From Lacrimispora indolis DSM 755 (GTDB taxonomy: Bacteria > Bacillota > Clostridia > Lachnospirales > Lachnospiraceae): a stretch of DNA of 64,000 nucleotides. This document shows, one piece after another, positions 7,741 to 17,001 of the stretch; within the stretch, counting starts at the first letter, position 1, and every line of letters starts with the position of its first letter. A program made the position numbers and the translations under genes. The notes under the pieces are model-generated. The model searched no databases. It was not told the DNA's origin and worked only from the letters and a program-made list of their open reading frames with translations. Location: the NCBI RefSeq assembly GCF_000526995.1, contig NZ_AZUI01000001.1:5684001-5748000 (forward strand), given 5' to 3'.

Positions 7741-9018
7741 TCAGCCGGCTTCATCGATCCCCTTACCAATATCATGTCTCATGTACTTATTCTCAAAAGA
7801 AACCCACTCCGCTGCCTCATAGGCCTTTTCTCTGGCTTCCTTTAAGTCTCTTCCGACTGCCGTCACTCCCAGCACTCTGCCGCCGTTGGTCACCACAGTT
7901 CCATTGCCGTCCAGCTTACTTCCTGCATGAAAGGCAAAGTATCCATCCCTGTCCTTAAATGCCTCCAGCCCGTCAATAGGATACCCCTTTTCATATATTT
8001 CCGGATATCCTTCCGACGCCAGAACCACGCAGACCGCCGCGTTATCTTCAAACTGTAAGTCCATTTCTTCCAAAGTCCCGTCAATACAGGCTTCAAAAAC
8101 CTCCACAATATCATTTTTCATCCGAGGAAGCACCACCTGTGTCTCCGGATCCCCGAATCTGGCGTTGTATTCCAACACTCTGGGGCCTTTTTCCGTCAGC
8201 ATCAGTCCAAAAAATATGATTCCCTTAAATTCCCGTCCTTCCGCTTTCATGGCATCTACTGTTGCCTGATAGATATAAGCTTTGCAAAACTCATCCACTT
8301 CTTCCGTATAAAACGGACTAGGTGAAAAGGTTCCCATACCCCCTGTATTAAGGCCCTGGTCCCCGTCCTTTGCCCGCTTATGATCCTGGGCGGAGGTCAT
8401 GATTTTAACGGTCTTTCCATCCACAAAGGAGAGCACAGATACCTCCCGGCCAACCATAAATTCTTCCGCCACGATCCGGTCTCCTGCGGAGCCAAAACGC
8501 TTATCAAGCATCAGGGCTCTTACTCCGTCTTCCGCTTCTTTCCTTGTATTGCAGATCAGAACTCCTTTTCCCAAGGCAAGGCCATCCGCTTTTAAAACAA
8601 TGGGCATTCCGGCAGTCTCCAGATAGCTTAAGGCAGCCTCCGGGGAGTCAAAGACTTCGTATGCTGCTGTGGGAATCCCATATTTTTTCATCAGATCCTT
8701 GGAAAATGATTTGGATCCTTCCAGCAAAGCCGCAGATTTCCGGGGACCGAATACCCGAAGCCCGGCTGCTTCAAACGCATCCACAGCTCCTGCTACCAAA
8801 GGATCATCCGGCCCTATAATAGTCAGATCGATCCCCTTTTCCCTGGCAAAGGCCACCTGCCTGTCAAAATCCATTACTCCGATGTCAACGCATTCCGCAA
8901 TCTCTCCGATCCCTGCGTTTCCAGGGGCACAATATAATTTATCCACCTTAGGGCTTTGGGCTGTCTTCCATGCAATGGCATGTTCACGCCCGCCGCCGCC
9001 TATGATCAAGACCTTCAT
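7741..9018 (-). CDS. purD: Phosphoribosylamine--glycine ligase
   Basis: A 425-aa ATP-grasp enzyme joining glycine to phosphoribosylamine, the second step of purine synthesis. The N-terminal [18 protein letters not shown] is the family signature, followed by IGPDDPLVAG, the ATP-grasp segment VLKADGLALGKGV, and the metal-binding region LEYNARFGDPETQ. The ATG overlaps the stop of purN by four bases and follows AGGAGG. It is the last gene of purE-purM-purN-purD. Confidence 0.97.
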   Translation of the reverse strand: MKVLIIGGGGREHAIAWKTAQSPKVDKLYCAPGNAGIGEIAECVDIGVMDFDRQVAFAREKGIDLTIIGPDDPLVAGAVDAFEAAGLRVFGPRKSAALLEGSKSFSKDLMKKYGIPTAAYEVFDSPEAALSYLETAGMPIVLKADGLALGKGVLICNTRKEAEDGVRALMLDKRFGSAGDRIVAEEFMVGREVSVLSFVDGKTVKIMTSAQDHKRAKDGDQGLNTGGMGTFSPSPFYTEEVDEFCKAYIYQATVDAMKAEGREFKGIIFFGLMLTEKGPRVLEYNARFGDPETQVVLPRMKNDIVEVFEACIDGTLEEMDLQFEDNAAVCVVLASEGYPEIYEKGYPIDGLEAFKDRDGYFAFHAGSKLDGNGTVVTNGGRVLGVTAVGRDLKEAREKAYEAAEWVSFENKYMRHDIGKGIDEAG

Positions 9019-9617
9019 CGCGATTCCTCCTGTCCGTTTGCAATCAGTTGTATGGCCTGGGGAAGGATCTGCCACTCTGCCTCTTCCATGACACGCCGCT
9101 GCAATGACTCCGGCGTATCTCCTTTTAAAACTTCAACTGCCTTCTGCAAAAGAATCGGACCAGTATCCATCCCCTCATCAACATAGTGGACTGTTGCTCC
9201 AGTAACCTTCACTCCCCGGGCCAGGGCAGCTTCGTGCACCTTAAGCCCATAATACCCCTTTCCGCAAAAAGCCGGGATAAGGGAGGGATGAACGTTGATG
9301 ATCCGGTTCTTGTACTTTTGTATCATAGCCGCCGGAACCGTGACCAGATATCCGGCAAGAACAATCAGGTCAAGGCAGTATTCGTCTATCTTTAAAAGAA
9401 GTTCCTCATAAAACTCCTCTCTCCCCTTAAAATCTCCGGGAGAAATGCAGAAAGCCGGAATTCCATGATTTCTGGCCCTTTCCAGGGCATAAGCATTCCG
9501 GTTGTTGCTGATGACCACCTTTATCTCTGCATTGGTGATGCTTCCGCAGTCCATGGCATCTAAAACTGCCTGAAGGTTGGTTCCTCCGCCGGAAACCAGC
9601 ACGCCGACTCTCAGCAT
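9015..9617 (-). CDS. purN: Phosphoribosylglycinamide formyltransferase
   Basis: A 200-aa folate-dependent enzyme that formylates GAR in step three of purine synthesis. It begins with [18 protein letters not shown], and shows the catalytic Asn/His/Asp set in [17 protein letters not shown] and the [14 protein letters not shown] segment. Length is normal for the family. The start overlaps the end of purM by seven bases and its own end overlaps purD, so the three are translated as a coupled set. Confidence 0.97.
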   Translation of the reverse strand: MLRVGVLVSGGGTNLQAVLDAMDCGSITNAEIKVVISNNRNAYALERARNHGIPAFCISPGDFKGREEFYEELLLKIDEYCLDLIVLAGYLVTVPAAMIQKYKNRIINVHPSLIPAFCGKGYYGLKVHEAALARGVKVTGATVHYVDEGMDTGPILLQKAVEVLKGDTPESLQRRVMEEAEWQILPQAIQLIANGQEESR

Positions 9618-10636
9618 AAAGTCACACCCTTCTCTCCTCTTTCTATACGGCCGATCACATAAGGAAGCTCTCCTGCCTCACGGATTGCCTCCATGGCTGT
9701 ATCCACATCTGACGGGCTTACTGCAAGAATCATTCCGATTCCCATGTTATAGGTATTGTACATGATTTCTTCCTCAATATCGCCTTTTTCTGCCAGCAGC
9801 TTAAAGATGGCAGGCACTTTATAACTGTCTTTATCCACAACAGCGCGGATGCCCTCCGGCAGCATACGGGGGATATTCTCGTAAAAACCGCCTCCGGTAA
9901 TGTGACTGCAGGCTTTGATCACTGCTCCGCTTTTCTTTACACGTTTCAATGCATCTACATAAATCCTAGTAGGAGCGATCAGTACCTCTCCAAGAGTTTT
10001 TCCCAATTCCTCATAATAAGTGTCCAGGCTTTCCTTTGTCATGTCAAATACCTTGCGTACCAGAGAAAAACCATTGCTGTGAATGCCGGAAGATGCCATA
10101 CCAATGAGCACATCTCCCTCCTTCACATCAGCCCCGGTGATAAGATCCTTCTCATCCACCACGCCTACTGCAAAACCGGCCAGGTCGTATTCATCTTCCG
10201 GATAAAATCCCGGCATTTCCGCAGTCTCACCGCCGATCAACGCAGCATGAGCCTGTTTGCATCCATTGGCAACTCCGCTTACAATCTGGGCGATCTTTTC
10301 CGGGTAATTCCTGCCGCAGGCGATATAATCCAGGAAAAATAAGGGTTCGCCGCCTGCGCAGGCAATATCATTGACGCACATGGCCACGCAGTCGATGCCA
10401 ATAGTATCATGCCTGTCCATTAAAAATGCAAGCTTCAGCTTTGTACCAACCCCGTCGGTTCCTGATACAAGGGTGGGCTTTTCCATATTCTTAAAAGCTG
10501 ACATGGAAAATGCTCCCGAAAATCCTCCGATCCCTCCCAGAACCTCCGGCCTCATGGTTTCCTGCACATGCTTTTTCATCAATTCCACCGACTTATATCC
10601 GGCTTCAATGTCCACTCCGGCATTCTTATAATCCAT
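9611..10636 (-). CDS. purM: Phosphoribosylformylglycinamidine cyclo-ligase
   Basis: A 341-aa AIR synthase that closes the imidazole ring with ATP. Recognisable are the opening [20 protein letters not shown], the [16 protein letters not shown] segment, [11 protein letters not shown] and the C-terminal [13 protein letters not shown]. It follows purE after 24 bases in the same direction. No purL or purQ gene lies in the window, so its substrate-forming enzyme is encoded elsewhere. Confidence 0.97.
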   Translation of the reverse strand: MDYKNAGVDIEAGYKSVELMKKHVQETMRPEVLGGIGGFSGAFSMSAFKNMEKPTLVSGTDGVGTKLKLAFLMDRHDTIGIDCVAMCVNDIACAGGEPLFFLDYIACGRNYPEKIAQIVSGVANGCKQAHAALIGGETAEMPGFYPEDEYDLAGFAVGVVDEKDLITGADVKEGDVLIGMASSGIHSNGFSLVRKVFDMTKESLDTYYEELGKTLGEVLIAPTRIYVDALKRVKKSGAVIKACSHITGGGFYENIPRMLPEGIRAVVDKDSYKVPAIFKLLAEKGDIEEEIMYNTYNMGIGMILAVSPSDVDTAMEAIREAGELPYVIGRIERGEKGVTLC

Positions 10637-10660
10637 TTTTTCTCCTCGCCTCCGATTTTC

Positions 10661-11179
10661 TCACTTCTTCATCTGGGATAAATATTCCTTATAGCCGATC
10701 TGGTCCAGCTTCTCCGCTTTTTCTGAAACTTCATTTTTAAGATTTTCAGAATATTCCTTCAGTCTTCCCAAAAGCTCTCCATCACCCACTGCTAAAATTT
10801 TAGCCGCAAGGATCCCTGCATTGGTTCCGCCGCCTATGGCAACCGTGGCAACCGGAACTCCGGAAGGCATCTGCACAATAGAATAAAGAGAATCCACTCC
10901 TCCAAGGTCAGAGGTCTTCATGGGAATGCCGATCACAGGCATGGGAAACAGGGCGGCGCACATTCCAGGAAGATGAGCTGCCTTCCCCGCACCGGCAATA
11001 ATAACCTTTACGCCTCTTGCCTCCGCCGTCTTGGCATATTCGAAAAATATATCCGGTTCCCTATGGGCGGAAATCACTGTCATCTCAAACTCCACCCCGA
11101 ATTTTTTTAATACATCTGCCGCCTGAGCCATAACAGGCATATCAGAATCACTTCCCATAACAATTGATACCTTTGCCAT
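10661..11179 (-). CDS. purE: N5-CAIR mutase
   Basis: A 172-aa class I PurE, which moves the carboxyl group of N5-CAIR to give CAIR. The signature residues are in VSIVMGSDSDMPVM, SAHREPD, IAGAGKAAHLPGM and the PSGVPVATVAIGG segment. No purK gene is adjacent. It heads the purE-purM-purN-purD operon and is preceded by a promoter about 110 bases upstream. No purine riboswitch core or PurR box was recognised in the leader. Confidence 0.96.
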   Translation of the reverse strand: MAKVSIVMGSDSDMPVMAQAADVLKKFGVEFEMTVISAHREPDIFFEYAKTAEARGVKVIIAGAGKAAHLPGMCAALFPMPVIGIPMKTSDLGGVDSLYSIVQMPSGVPVATVAIGGGTNAGILAAKILAVGDGELLGRLKEYSENLKNEVSEKAEKLDQIGYKEYLSQMKK

Positions 11180-11291
11180 AGTAAATTCTCCTTTTGATTT
11201 TGTTTGATGTGATTACTCATTATTTGCAGTAATGCAGTTTATTAGTTTTGCTAATAATTATCGCTTATTAATTAACCATTTCTTATTAATT

Positions 11292-11320
11292 ATAATACTA
11301 GTTTTTTTCTGCTGAGTCAA
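11292..11320 (-). promoter_or_regulatory. Promoter of the purE operon
   Basis: On the minus strand TTGACT (11320-11315), a 17-base spacer and TATTAT (11297-11292) form a good sigma-A promoter. The leader to the purE ATG is about 105 bases and AT-rich. Confidence 0.65.
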
Positions 11321-11365
11321 TGGTTTTCTTTAAAAATTTAAGCTCATTCACAAGAGCATAAAAAG

Positions 11366-11413
11366 GGCGGGAGAACCGGAAAGATATGTAACATTCTCTC
11401 CGGCCCTTCCGCC
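11366..11413 (-). terminator. Probable terminator of the chemoreceptor gene
   Basis: An imperfect GC-rich hairpin (GGCGGAAGGGCCGG pairing with CCGGTTCTCCCGCC) begins just past the stop codon and is followed on the minus strand by CCCTTTTTA. Confidence 0.5.
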
Positions 11414-11425
11414 TGCTATGTATGG

Positions 11426-13261
11426 TTAATACTTTCCGCCGCCAAATGCGGAAGGCTCTTCAAAATAAACCGGATCAATGGTAAGGACCGGATCCTCCCT
11501 GTGTTCCACGTAAACCGGCATTTCCGAAGAAGATTTCCTGGCTTTGGGCTCTGCTGCGGACTTGGAAGTCTCTTCTTCCAGCTCTCCATCATAAAGCTTA
11601 AAGCCCTCAACAAGTCCCTTCATAATCTGTGCCTGACCTGACAGTTCCTCACTTGCTGCCGCACTCTGTTCTGCTGTGGCTGAGTTGGTCTGAACCACGC
11701 AGGATATCTGATCAATTCCTTGCGCTACCTGGTCAACTGCCGCCGCCTGCATATCAGAAGCCATTGCGATTTCCTCAATGATCGCATTAATACGCTGGCT
11801 GCCTTCCACAACCGCCTGCATGGCCCGGGTTGTCTCAGAAGTGATTCTGGTTCCATTTTCCACCGCCTGCATGCTTTCCTCAATGAGCAGCGTGGTATTC
11901 TTTGCCGCTTCCCCTGACTTGCTTGCAAGGTTGCGCACTTCATCTGCCACAACTGCAAAACCCTTTCCGGCTTCCCCGGCGCGGGCAGCTTCAACGGCAG
12001 CATTCAGTGCCAGGATATTGGTCTGGAATGCAATATCTTCAATGGTCTTTATGATTTTTCCGATTTCATTGGATTTATCGCTGATCTCCGTCATGGCCCG
12101 GTTCATTTCAGACATTTTCTCATTGCTCTTTGCCACGTTTCTGGCTGCTTCTTCTGAGGTAGAACGTGCCTCTTTCGCATTTTTTGCATTGGTGTTTATC
12201 TGGTTTGATATATCGCTTATGGTAGCTGCAAGTTCCTGTACGGAAGAAGCCTGCTCCGCAGCTCCCTGGGACAATGCCTGGGCGCCGGAAGATACCTGCT
12301 CCGAACCATTGGCCACCAGATCGGCCGACTGGTTAATGCGGGAAAGCGCTTCGCTTAAGTTGTTCCTGATACACTGCATAGCCAGAAGGATCGGTTCATA
12401 ATCCATGACATATTGTTCCCGGTGCTTGGAGTTCACCTGGAAATCACCGATCGCCAATGCCCCCAGCATGCTGCTGATATCGTCTATCATGTTTCCAATA
12501 TTGGAAATGGTGGTCCGCATGCTGTCAGCCAAAGAGCCCAGCTCGTCCTTTGACTGGTAATTCAACATGACATGGAGACTTCCCCTTGACATCTCCTCCG
12601 CAGCCTTCTCGATCTCTTTTACAGGAGCCACAATGCCTCTTGTGGTGAAAATGGAAAAGCCCAGGGTGGCAAGCACCGCAAGGATCTGCAAAGCCACCAC
12701 AGTGGTCAGAGTAATCCCTACCAGCGTCTGAGCGTCCTTATAATTATCATCGGCTTTTGCATTGGCAAAATCACTGACCTTGACTAAGTCTTCCTGCACC
12801 TTGGTGAAATAAGGGTCTAATGATTCAAAGAATATATCCGCAGCCTGTCTGGTCTTGTTTTCCCTTGCCAGGCTAAATACTTCTTCCTTGTAAGGCTGAG
12901 CCTCATTTAAGGTATTTTCAATGCTATCCACCAGAGATTGGTCCCCCTGGTAATTTTCTCTTAAAAACTCCATCCTCTTCTGGAAGTCTTCCAGATCTGC
13001 CTCCGCAGCATCCACATAACCTCCTGTGGTCTGTAAATCAAGGCTCATGGTCGCATATCCCACATTTTTAGCTGCGGACTGGATATCACGTCTCATTTCA
13101 AGAGCCTGAACTGCGACCTGATGTCCGTTGTTAAAAAAATCTACAAACTTACCGTTGTTTTGTCTTAAGCTTACCACAGAAATGGTGGAAACTATTAAAA
13201 ACAGCACGAGGATAGCTCCAAAAGCAAGTCCAATTCTTTTACCTATCTTTAAATTCTTCAC
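11426..13261 (-). CDS. Methyl-accepting chemotaxis protein
   Basis: A 611-aa transmembrane chemoreceptor. It has a first membrane helix (residues 11-31), an extracytoplasmic helical sensor of about 155 residues in the four-helix-bundle style, a second membrane helix (about 188-208), a HAMP domain, and the long coiled-coil signalling domain. The kinase-contact tip shows [20 protein letters not shown] near residue 405. There is no CheR-docking pentapeptide at the C terminus. No chemotaxis genes lie next to it. The ligand cannot be read from the sequence. Confidence 0.93.
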   Translation of the reverse strand: MKNLKIGKRIGLAFGAILVLFLIVSTISVVSLRQNNGKFVDFFNNGHQVAVQALEMRRDIQSAAKNVGYATMSLDLQTTGGYVDAAEADLEDFQKRMEFLRENYQGDQSLVDSIENTLNEAQPYKEEVFSLARENKTRQAADIFFESLDPYFTKVQEDLVKVSDFANAKADDNYKDAQTLVGITLTTVVALQILAVLATLGFSIFTTRGIVAPVKEIEKAAEEMSRGSLHVMLNYQSKDELGSLADSMRTTISNIGNMIDDISSMLGALAIGDFQVNSKHREQYVMDYEPILLAMQCIRNNLSEALSRINQSADLVANGSEQVSSGAQALSQGAAEQASSVQELAATISDISNQINTNAKNAKEARSTSEEAARNVAKSNEKMSEMNRAMTEISDKSNEIGKIIKTIEDIAFQTNILALNAAVEAARAGEAGKGFAVVADEVRNLASKSGEAAKNTTLLIEESMQAVENGTRITSETTRAMQAVVEGSQRINAIIEEIAMASDMQAAAVDQVAQGIDQISCVVQTNSATAEQSAAASEELSGQAQIMKGLVEGFKLYDGELEEETSKSAAEPKARKSSSEMPVYVEHREDPVLTIDPVYFEEPSAFGGGKY

Positions 13262-13491
13262 CTTTGTCCTCCAATCACATTATCTATCCTATTTTTATAT
13301 ACTGATGAAACAACCGGATATATCTGCATATCCAGTTTATGCCCCGCAGAGCCGGCACCCTGTTCATAAACTCAAGGTTGAAAGATATTATTCTTTCAAC
13401 CTTAACCTTCGTATATCTTATCGGCAGGCTCTTCCATTTTATAAGCACTTTAAAATAATTTGTTGAATATTTGCATACTTTTTCGTTTTTC

Positions 13492-13620
13492 TCAAGCGGA
13501 TATCTGCAATCCGCTTCGCTGCTTATCAGGCAGAGCTTGTACTCCGCCTGGCACAAGCAAGTCCCCACCGCTTAATGCTTGTCGCATTTGAAGTGGGGAC
13601 TTACTTGATTCGGTTAAATT
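13492..13620 (-). repeat. 3'-end intergenic element, copy 1
   Basis: The outer 33 bases (13492-13524) match 16669-16701 at 30 of 33 positions, sharing GCAATCCGCTTCGCT, and the other end shares TGATTCRGTTAAA. The middle differs between copies but both middles contain hairpins. Both copies lie at the 3' end of a minus-strand gene, this one directly after the M29 aminopeptidase stop. Confidence 0.7.
13559..13602 (-). terminator. Hairpin terminator of the aminopeptidase
   Basis: AAGTCCCCAC (13559-13568) pairs with GTGGGGACTT (13593-13602) around a 24-base loop that can fold further. It is the variable centre of the 3'-end element. Confidence 0.55.
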
Positions 13621-13628
13621 TTTAGCAA

Positions 13629-15704
13629 TCAGGCCTCTGATAATGGAACATTTAATTCCTCCGTGCCCTTTAATACAAATCTTCCGTCATCAATGATCAG
13701 AATCCGCTCTCCCGAAGCCGTTACAGCTTCTATCTTATCCAGCTCCGCATAGGGTATGGTAATATCCGTGTGACAGCTGAAATAAGCCTTTGATAAATCC
13801 TCTTTTCTCAGTGCGGATACTTCATTATCCCTTGCGATTATTTCTTTGCCGTTGGGATTATAAACAGGACTATCCTCCGCCCAGCTGTAGCAGGTGTCGC
13901 CCACTGCGAAATGAGGCCCCATTTTTTCTACGATCAGGATGGGGAGTTTATCAATGATACCGAACTTTCTGGCCATGGCATAAGCCGTGGTATTGGTGCC
14001 TATGGCAAACTCTCCCATGGGAAGGGTGTCATGATTCTTTAAAATAACCTGCCTTACCAGAGCTTTTCCCTCCTCCGGATCTTTAAAATTGCTGCAGGAA
14101 TAGTCCTTTATCATGCCATTTTCAAAGGTCATGACAAGATCTTTAAACTGAAAGTCCGTAATATAAACCGTGCTGACCTCCAGAGTTCCTTCCGTTCCCG
14201 TAAGCCTTGGGGACGTAAACACCTCTCCAAGAGGAATGTTCACATCAGCCACACAGTTTTCAAATTTTGTTTCCTTATCCTTATCATTCAATGGATGAAG
14301 GGCTACCTTAAGCTGAGTCTTATTGTCTCCTTTTCCCGTCACCTCCACGTACTCCGCCTCATCTAAAACATCAATGACCGCCTGCTGGATCGCCTTATAT
14401 TTCTCATAGTCCAGGGTGTTGATAGCAATGGTCTCTTCAAAGATCTTTTCGAAATCTTCCCCGATTTCCGGCACCGGAAACGCGATGATGGTAAAGCTGG
14501 TCTCATCTCCCGGTACGTACTGATTGAGAATTCTTGAGGTTTCATTGGACATTTCCGCTGAAAGCTTTTCCTGTCTGGCATCCAGACGATTGGCTTCCGG
14601 CTTATTCACCGGCTCAAAACCTTCTTTTCCAAAGGTTTCAATCACCGCAGGACCTGCAAAGGCTGCCGCCTGCTCTTTGTAGGTTTCATAGGCTACCTTT
14701 AAGACAGCTGCCTTACGGTCCTTAAATGCCTTATTTAAATAAAGAGCATCATCATAACGATGGTCATAGTCATACTGCCTGTTGGGAGATTTGCTGTAAT
14801 AGCCGGACTTCCGGCCTGCGTTGGTATTGACCGTCCAGATGGCTGAACGGCAAAGGATTACTTTAAGGCCAAGCTTTTCAAAATTCTCTATGGCATATTT
14901 TACCATCCGCTCAAAGCCCAGCTCATAGCGGATCTGTACTGCTCCCTTTTTCTCTAAATCCCTTCCCATTACCTCAAAGCCTTTACGGTACCCTTCCGTA
15001 TAGGTATCTGCCATAAGGCGCACCGTTTCCTCTGGAAGAGAATTTAAGAACTCTGCAGTCTTTAACTGGGAATCGGAAATATACTCTCCAAAATAATACA
15101 AATACCGCAAATCCCTTAAATCATTTTCCCGGATAATATCCGCTGCAAAAGAAAGGGTCGGATCAAGGCCTTCCCTTACCCGGAAAGTAACCGTGTGATC
15201 CGTATAATCGCTGACAAACCAATAGATCACTTCCTTAATGGCGGACACTTGAGGGATTCCCTCTTCAAACATGTTGTAAATTTCAATAAGAGTTTCATTT
15301 AAAATGGTAAAGTCCGTAAGCCTCCATTCGTGAACAAAAACAATGTCCCCCCGTATCTCCTTATAGAGATAGGATAAAAGCTGGCCGTAACCATCTCCCA
15401 GCTTTGATACTGCATACGAGGGATTAGCATAGCTTTCCTCATAATGGCCGGGTAAAATATCCTGATAAAACTTCTGGTTCCATTCCTTTAAAACCTCCAC
15501 GGGCGCCGTCTTTTGATCTCCGGACTCAAGGAACCGGAGATATTCTCCCACCATGCTGATAAAGGCTGCTGTCCTGGCAAAATAATCATGATACGGCTCC
15601 TGTACGGTATGTTCTGATGCAATCTGGCCGATCCGTTCCATGGACAGCTCAAAGCGTTCCATAATATTTTCATTTTCCTGCTGAAACATTACCTGATAAT
15701 CCAT
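13629..15704 (-). CDS. M29-family aminopeptidase
   Basis: A 691-aa protein. The C-terminal half resembles the metal-dependent M29 (AmpS / aminopeptidase T) family, with acidic and histidine ligands in segments such as LPILIVEKMGPHFAVGD, TCYSWAEDSPVY and YFSCHTDITIPYAELD. The N-terminal 300 or so residues are an extension found in larger clostridial members and have no clear function. No signal peptide is present, so it should act on cytoplasmic peptides. The stop is followed by the hairpin element. The upstream DUF6142 and VanZ-like genes run in the same direction and may be co-transcribed. Confidence 0.85.
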   Translation of the reverse strand: MDYQVMFQQENENIMERFELSMERIGQIASEHTVQEPYHDYFARTAAFISMVGEYLRFLESGDQKTAPVEVLKEWNQKFYQDILPGHYEESYANPSYAVSKLGDGYGQLLSYLYKEIRGDIVFVHEWRLTDFTILNETLIEIYNMFEEGIPQVSAIKEVIYWFVSDYTDHTVTFRVREGLDPTLSFAADIIRENDLRDLRYLYYFGEYISDSQLKTAEFLNSLPEETVRLMADTYTEGYRKGFEVMGRDLEKKGAVQIRYELGFERMVKYAIENFEKLGLKVILCRSAIWTVNTNAGRKSGYYSKSPNRQYDYDHRYDDALYLNKAFKDRKAAVLKVAYETYKEQAAAFAGPAVIETFGKEGFEPVNKPEANRLDARQEKLSAEMSNETSRILNQYVPGDETSFTIIAFPVPEIGEDFEKIFEETIAINTLDYEKYKAIQQAVIDVLDEAEYVEVTGKGDNKTQLKVALHPLNDKDKETKFENCVADVNIPLGEVFTSPRLTGTEGTLEVSTVYITDFQFKDLVMTFENGMIKDYSCSNFKDPEEGKALVRQVILKNHDTLPMGEFAIGTNTTAYAMARKFGIIDKLPILIVEKMGPHFAVGDTCYSWAEDSPVYNPNGKEIIARDNEVSALRKEDLSKAYFSCHTDITIPYAELDKIEAVTASGERILIIDDGRFVLKGTEELNVPLSEA

Positions 15705-15710
15705 AATTTT

Positions 15711-16031
15711 TTACCCCTTTATTCCTATAATGATAAGAACTGCCCAAAGAATGACCAAGGCTGCACTGATCCCTATTCCAATCTTGGACAGTATGTATTT
15801 TTTTTCCTTTTCAAAGAAAGAAAGGACACCATAAACCAGTGAAAAAAGGGAAATCACCAGGCTGCAAAAGCAGACCGCCGCCACATTAAGCTGCGCCTGG
15901 CCTTCCGCCATCACGGCACTGACGATTCCAATGATTCCAAGGGCCAATGCCCCAACTGCAAGTCCCAGGGAGAGAAAGCTCCTCTTTGCAAAGGGCTTTC
16001 TAATGTAGGACACTCTTTTCTGCTTTTGCAC
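15711..16031 (-). CDS. DUF6142 family membrane protein
   Basis: A 106-aa protein with three predicted membrane helices (about residues 20-42, 49-72 and 84-104) after a basic N terminus. It fits the DUF6142 family of Lachnospiraceae, with no known function. The start is GTG behind GGAGGAGAAGGC and lies inside the end of the VanZ-like gene (32-base overlap), so the two are probably translated together. It ends 6 bases before the aminopeptidase start. Confidence 0.7.
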   Translation of the reverse strand: MQKQKRVSYIRKPFAKRSFLSLGLAVGALALGIIGIVSAVMAEGQAQLNVAAVCFCSLVISLFSLVYGVLSFFEKEKKYILSKIGIGISAALVILWAVLIIIGIKG

Positions 16032-16497
16032 GCCTTCTCCTCCTAACTCTTACTCTTATGTGCTGAACGATTTTATACAGGATGTATCCAAGGATACCTC
16101 CCAGTGTATTCAGTATCATATCATCCACGTCAAAGCTGCCCACTTTGAAAATAAGCTGGATGGTCTCGATGCATAAGCTGAACAAAAAGCTTAGCAGCAC
16201 CGTATTAAACCAGCGGCGGCTCCTGCGGCTGATGACCGGAAGAAAGAAACCGCAGGGCATAAAACCCACAATGTTGCCTACGATATTCAGCAGAAAGGAC
16301 TCCATTCCAACCACATGGCGGTAAACGATAAAACGCCGTATTTCCTTAAACGGGGTCAGATTATATGCATATTCCGCCTGAGCATGGCTGCCTCTGCCAA
16401 AATAATCGGAAAAAAATAAAAAGTATGCCAAAAAGATCAGGTAAAATATGAAGATTACCCAACCCATTTTCTGCCGTTTCGTCGCATTTTTAATCAT
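16000..16497 (-). CDS. VanZ-like family protein
   Basis: A 165-aa membrane protein of the VanZ-like family. The family signature is seen in YNLTPFKEIRRF, LLNIVGNIVGFMPCGFFLP, and CIETIQLIFKVGSFDVDD followed by LNTLGGILGY. Four or five membrane helices are predicted. VanZ proteins are linked to low-level teicoplanin resistance, but most chromosomal relatives have unknown roles, so resistance should not be assumed. The tail is very basic (RVRVRRRRRAK). The start ATG follows GGAGCTGTT. Confidence 0.85.
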   Translation of the reverse strand: MIKNATKRQKMGWVIFIFYLIFLAYFLFFSDYFGRGSHAQAEYAYNLTPFKEIRRFIVYRHVVGMESFLLNIVGNIVGFMPCGFFLPVISRRSRRWFNTVLLSFLFSLCIETIQLIFKVGSFDVDDMILNTLGGILGYILYKIVQHIRVRVRRRRRAKAEKSVLH

Positions 16498-16515
16498 AAC
16501 AGCTCCATCTATATA

Positions 16516-16551
16516 CGGCAGCTAAGGAAAAGAAGTTTTCTTTAGCTGCCG
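16516..16551 (-). repeat. Leader hairpins before the VanZ-like gene
   Basis: A 12-bp stem CGGCAGCTAAAG/CTTTAGCTGCCG-type hairpin lies 20-55 bases before the VanZ ATG. Just upstream, 16564-16587 is a second perfect palindrome (AATGAATATGC, AA, GCATATTCATT). Confidence 0.5.
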
Positions 16552-16604
16552 CGGTATTCGCCCAATGAATATGCAAGCATATTCATTCCGCTCATTACTC
16601 GCGC

Positions 16605-16655
16605 AAAAAAGAGAGAGGCTGTTCAAAAGCCTCGCCTTTTTAACAGCATCCTCTC
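16605..16655 (-). terminator. Terminator between the 49-aa ORF and VanZ
   Basis: On the minus strand GAGGATGCTGTTAAAAAG pairs with CTTTTGAACAGCCTCTC and is followed by CTTTTTT, a typical intrinsic terminator. It ends the unit that runs from the pyr genes through the 49-aa ORF. Confidence 0.75.
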
Positions 16656-16668
16656 CGATCATAACAGG

Positions 16669-16793
16669 TCAAGCAGATATTTGCAATCCGCTTCGCTACT
16701 TGCTCACAGCGTCCCCGATAATGCGGGGGAGGCCCTGCCCCGCTTCACCGGGCATAACCGAATAGCAGCTATCGCTGCCTGATTCAGTTAAAA
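16669..16793 (-). repeat. 3'-end intergenic element, copy 2
   Basis: This copy shares both conserved ends with 13492-13620. Its inner end contains the stop codon of the 49-aa ORF within GTTAAA. The middle carries CCCCGC/GCGGGG-type inverted repeats unrelated in sequence to the middle of copy 1. Confidence 0.7.
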
Positions 16794-16937
16794 TGTAATT
16801 TCAGATTTTCTCTTCAACAGAATTGCTCCGTTTATAATTGATACGGTTCCAGCGGCTAGTCCGATCACGGTCACCACAATTCCAACAGCAATATTTAAGG
16901 CTCCTATATTTCTCATAGACTTATAAACTCTTTCCAT
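16788..16937 (-). CDS. 49-aa single-helix membrane protein
   Basis: A short ORF, below usual size cut-offs, that starts at ATG 16937 after GGAAAGAGGAAAGGAGAGTTTGTT minus-strand sequence with a clear GGAG site. It encodes 49 residues: a basic N terminus (MERVYKSMRN), one long hydrophobic helix (about residues 11-42) rich in Gly/Ala/Val, and a charged tail LLKRKSEITF. It sits 64 bases downstream of pyrE and is led by a copy of the GGTATACC-type repeat that supplies its ribosome site. The family is not recognised. Confidence 0.7.
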   Translation of the reverse strand: MERVYKSMRNIGALNIAVGIVVTVIGLAAGTVSIINGAILLKRKSEITF

Positions 16938-16948
16938 AACAAACTCTC

Positions 16949-17001
16949 CTTTCCTCTTTCCTGCCCACGCTCTTTGGGCATAAAGGTATCCTTGAAAGGG
17001 C
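16949..17001 (-). repeat. RBS-proximal repeat, copy before 49-aa ORF
   Basis: Minus-strand GGATACCTTTATGCCC, then GAGCGTGGGCAGGAAAGAGG, directly ahead of the 49-aa ORF. The first hairpin of the full element is reduced here to a remnant. Confidence 0.75.

Larger units (their letters stand above)
13262..13628. other. Gap between chemoreceptor and M29 aminopeptidase
   Basis: No credible gene. It holds the upstream region of the chemoreceptor, a 12-bp perfect inverted repeat AAGGTTGAAAGA/TCTTTCAACCTT (13374-13403), and from 13492 to about 13620 a 3'-end element shared with 16669-16793. Confidence 0.5.

Noticed and set aside
11180..11291. Purine riboswitch or PurR box before purE
   Set aside because: No guanine-riboswitch core or PurR-box pair could be recognised in the AT-rich leader.
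11778..12401. 207-codon plus-strand frame inside the chemoreceptor gene
   Set aside because: Antisense to the conserved signalling domain, Ser/Ala-rich, no ribosome site.
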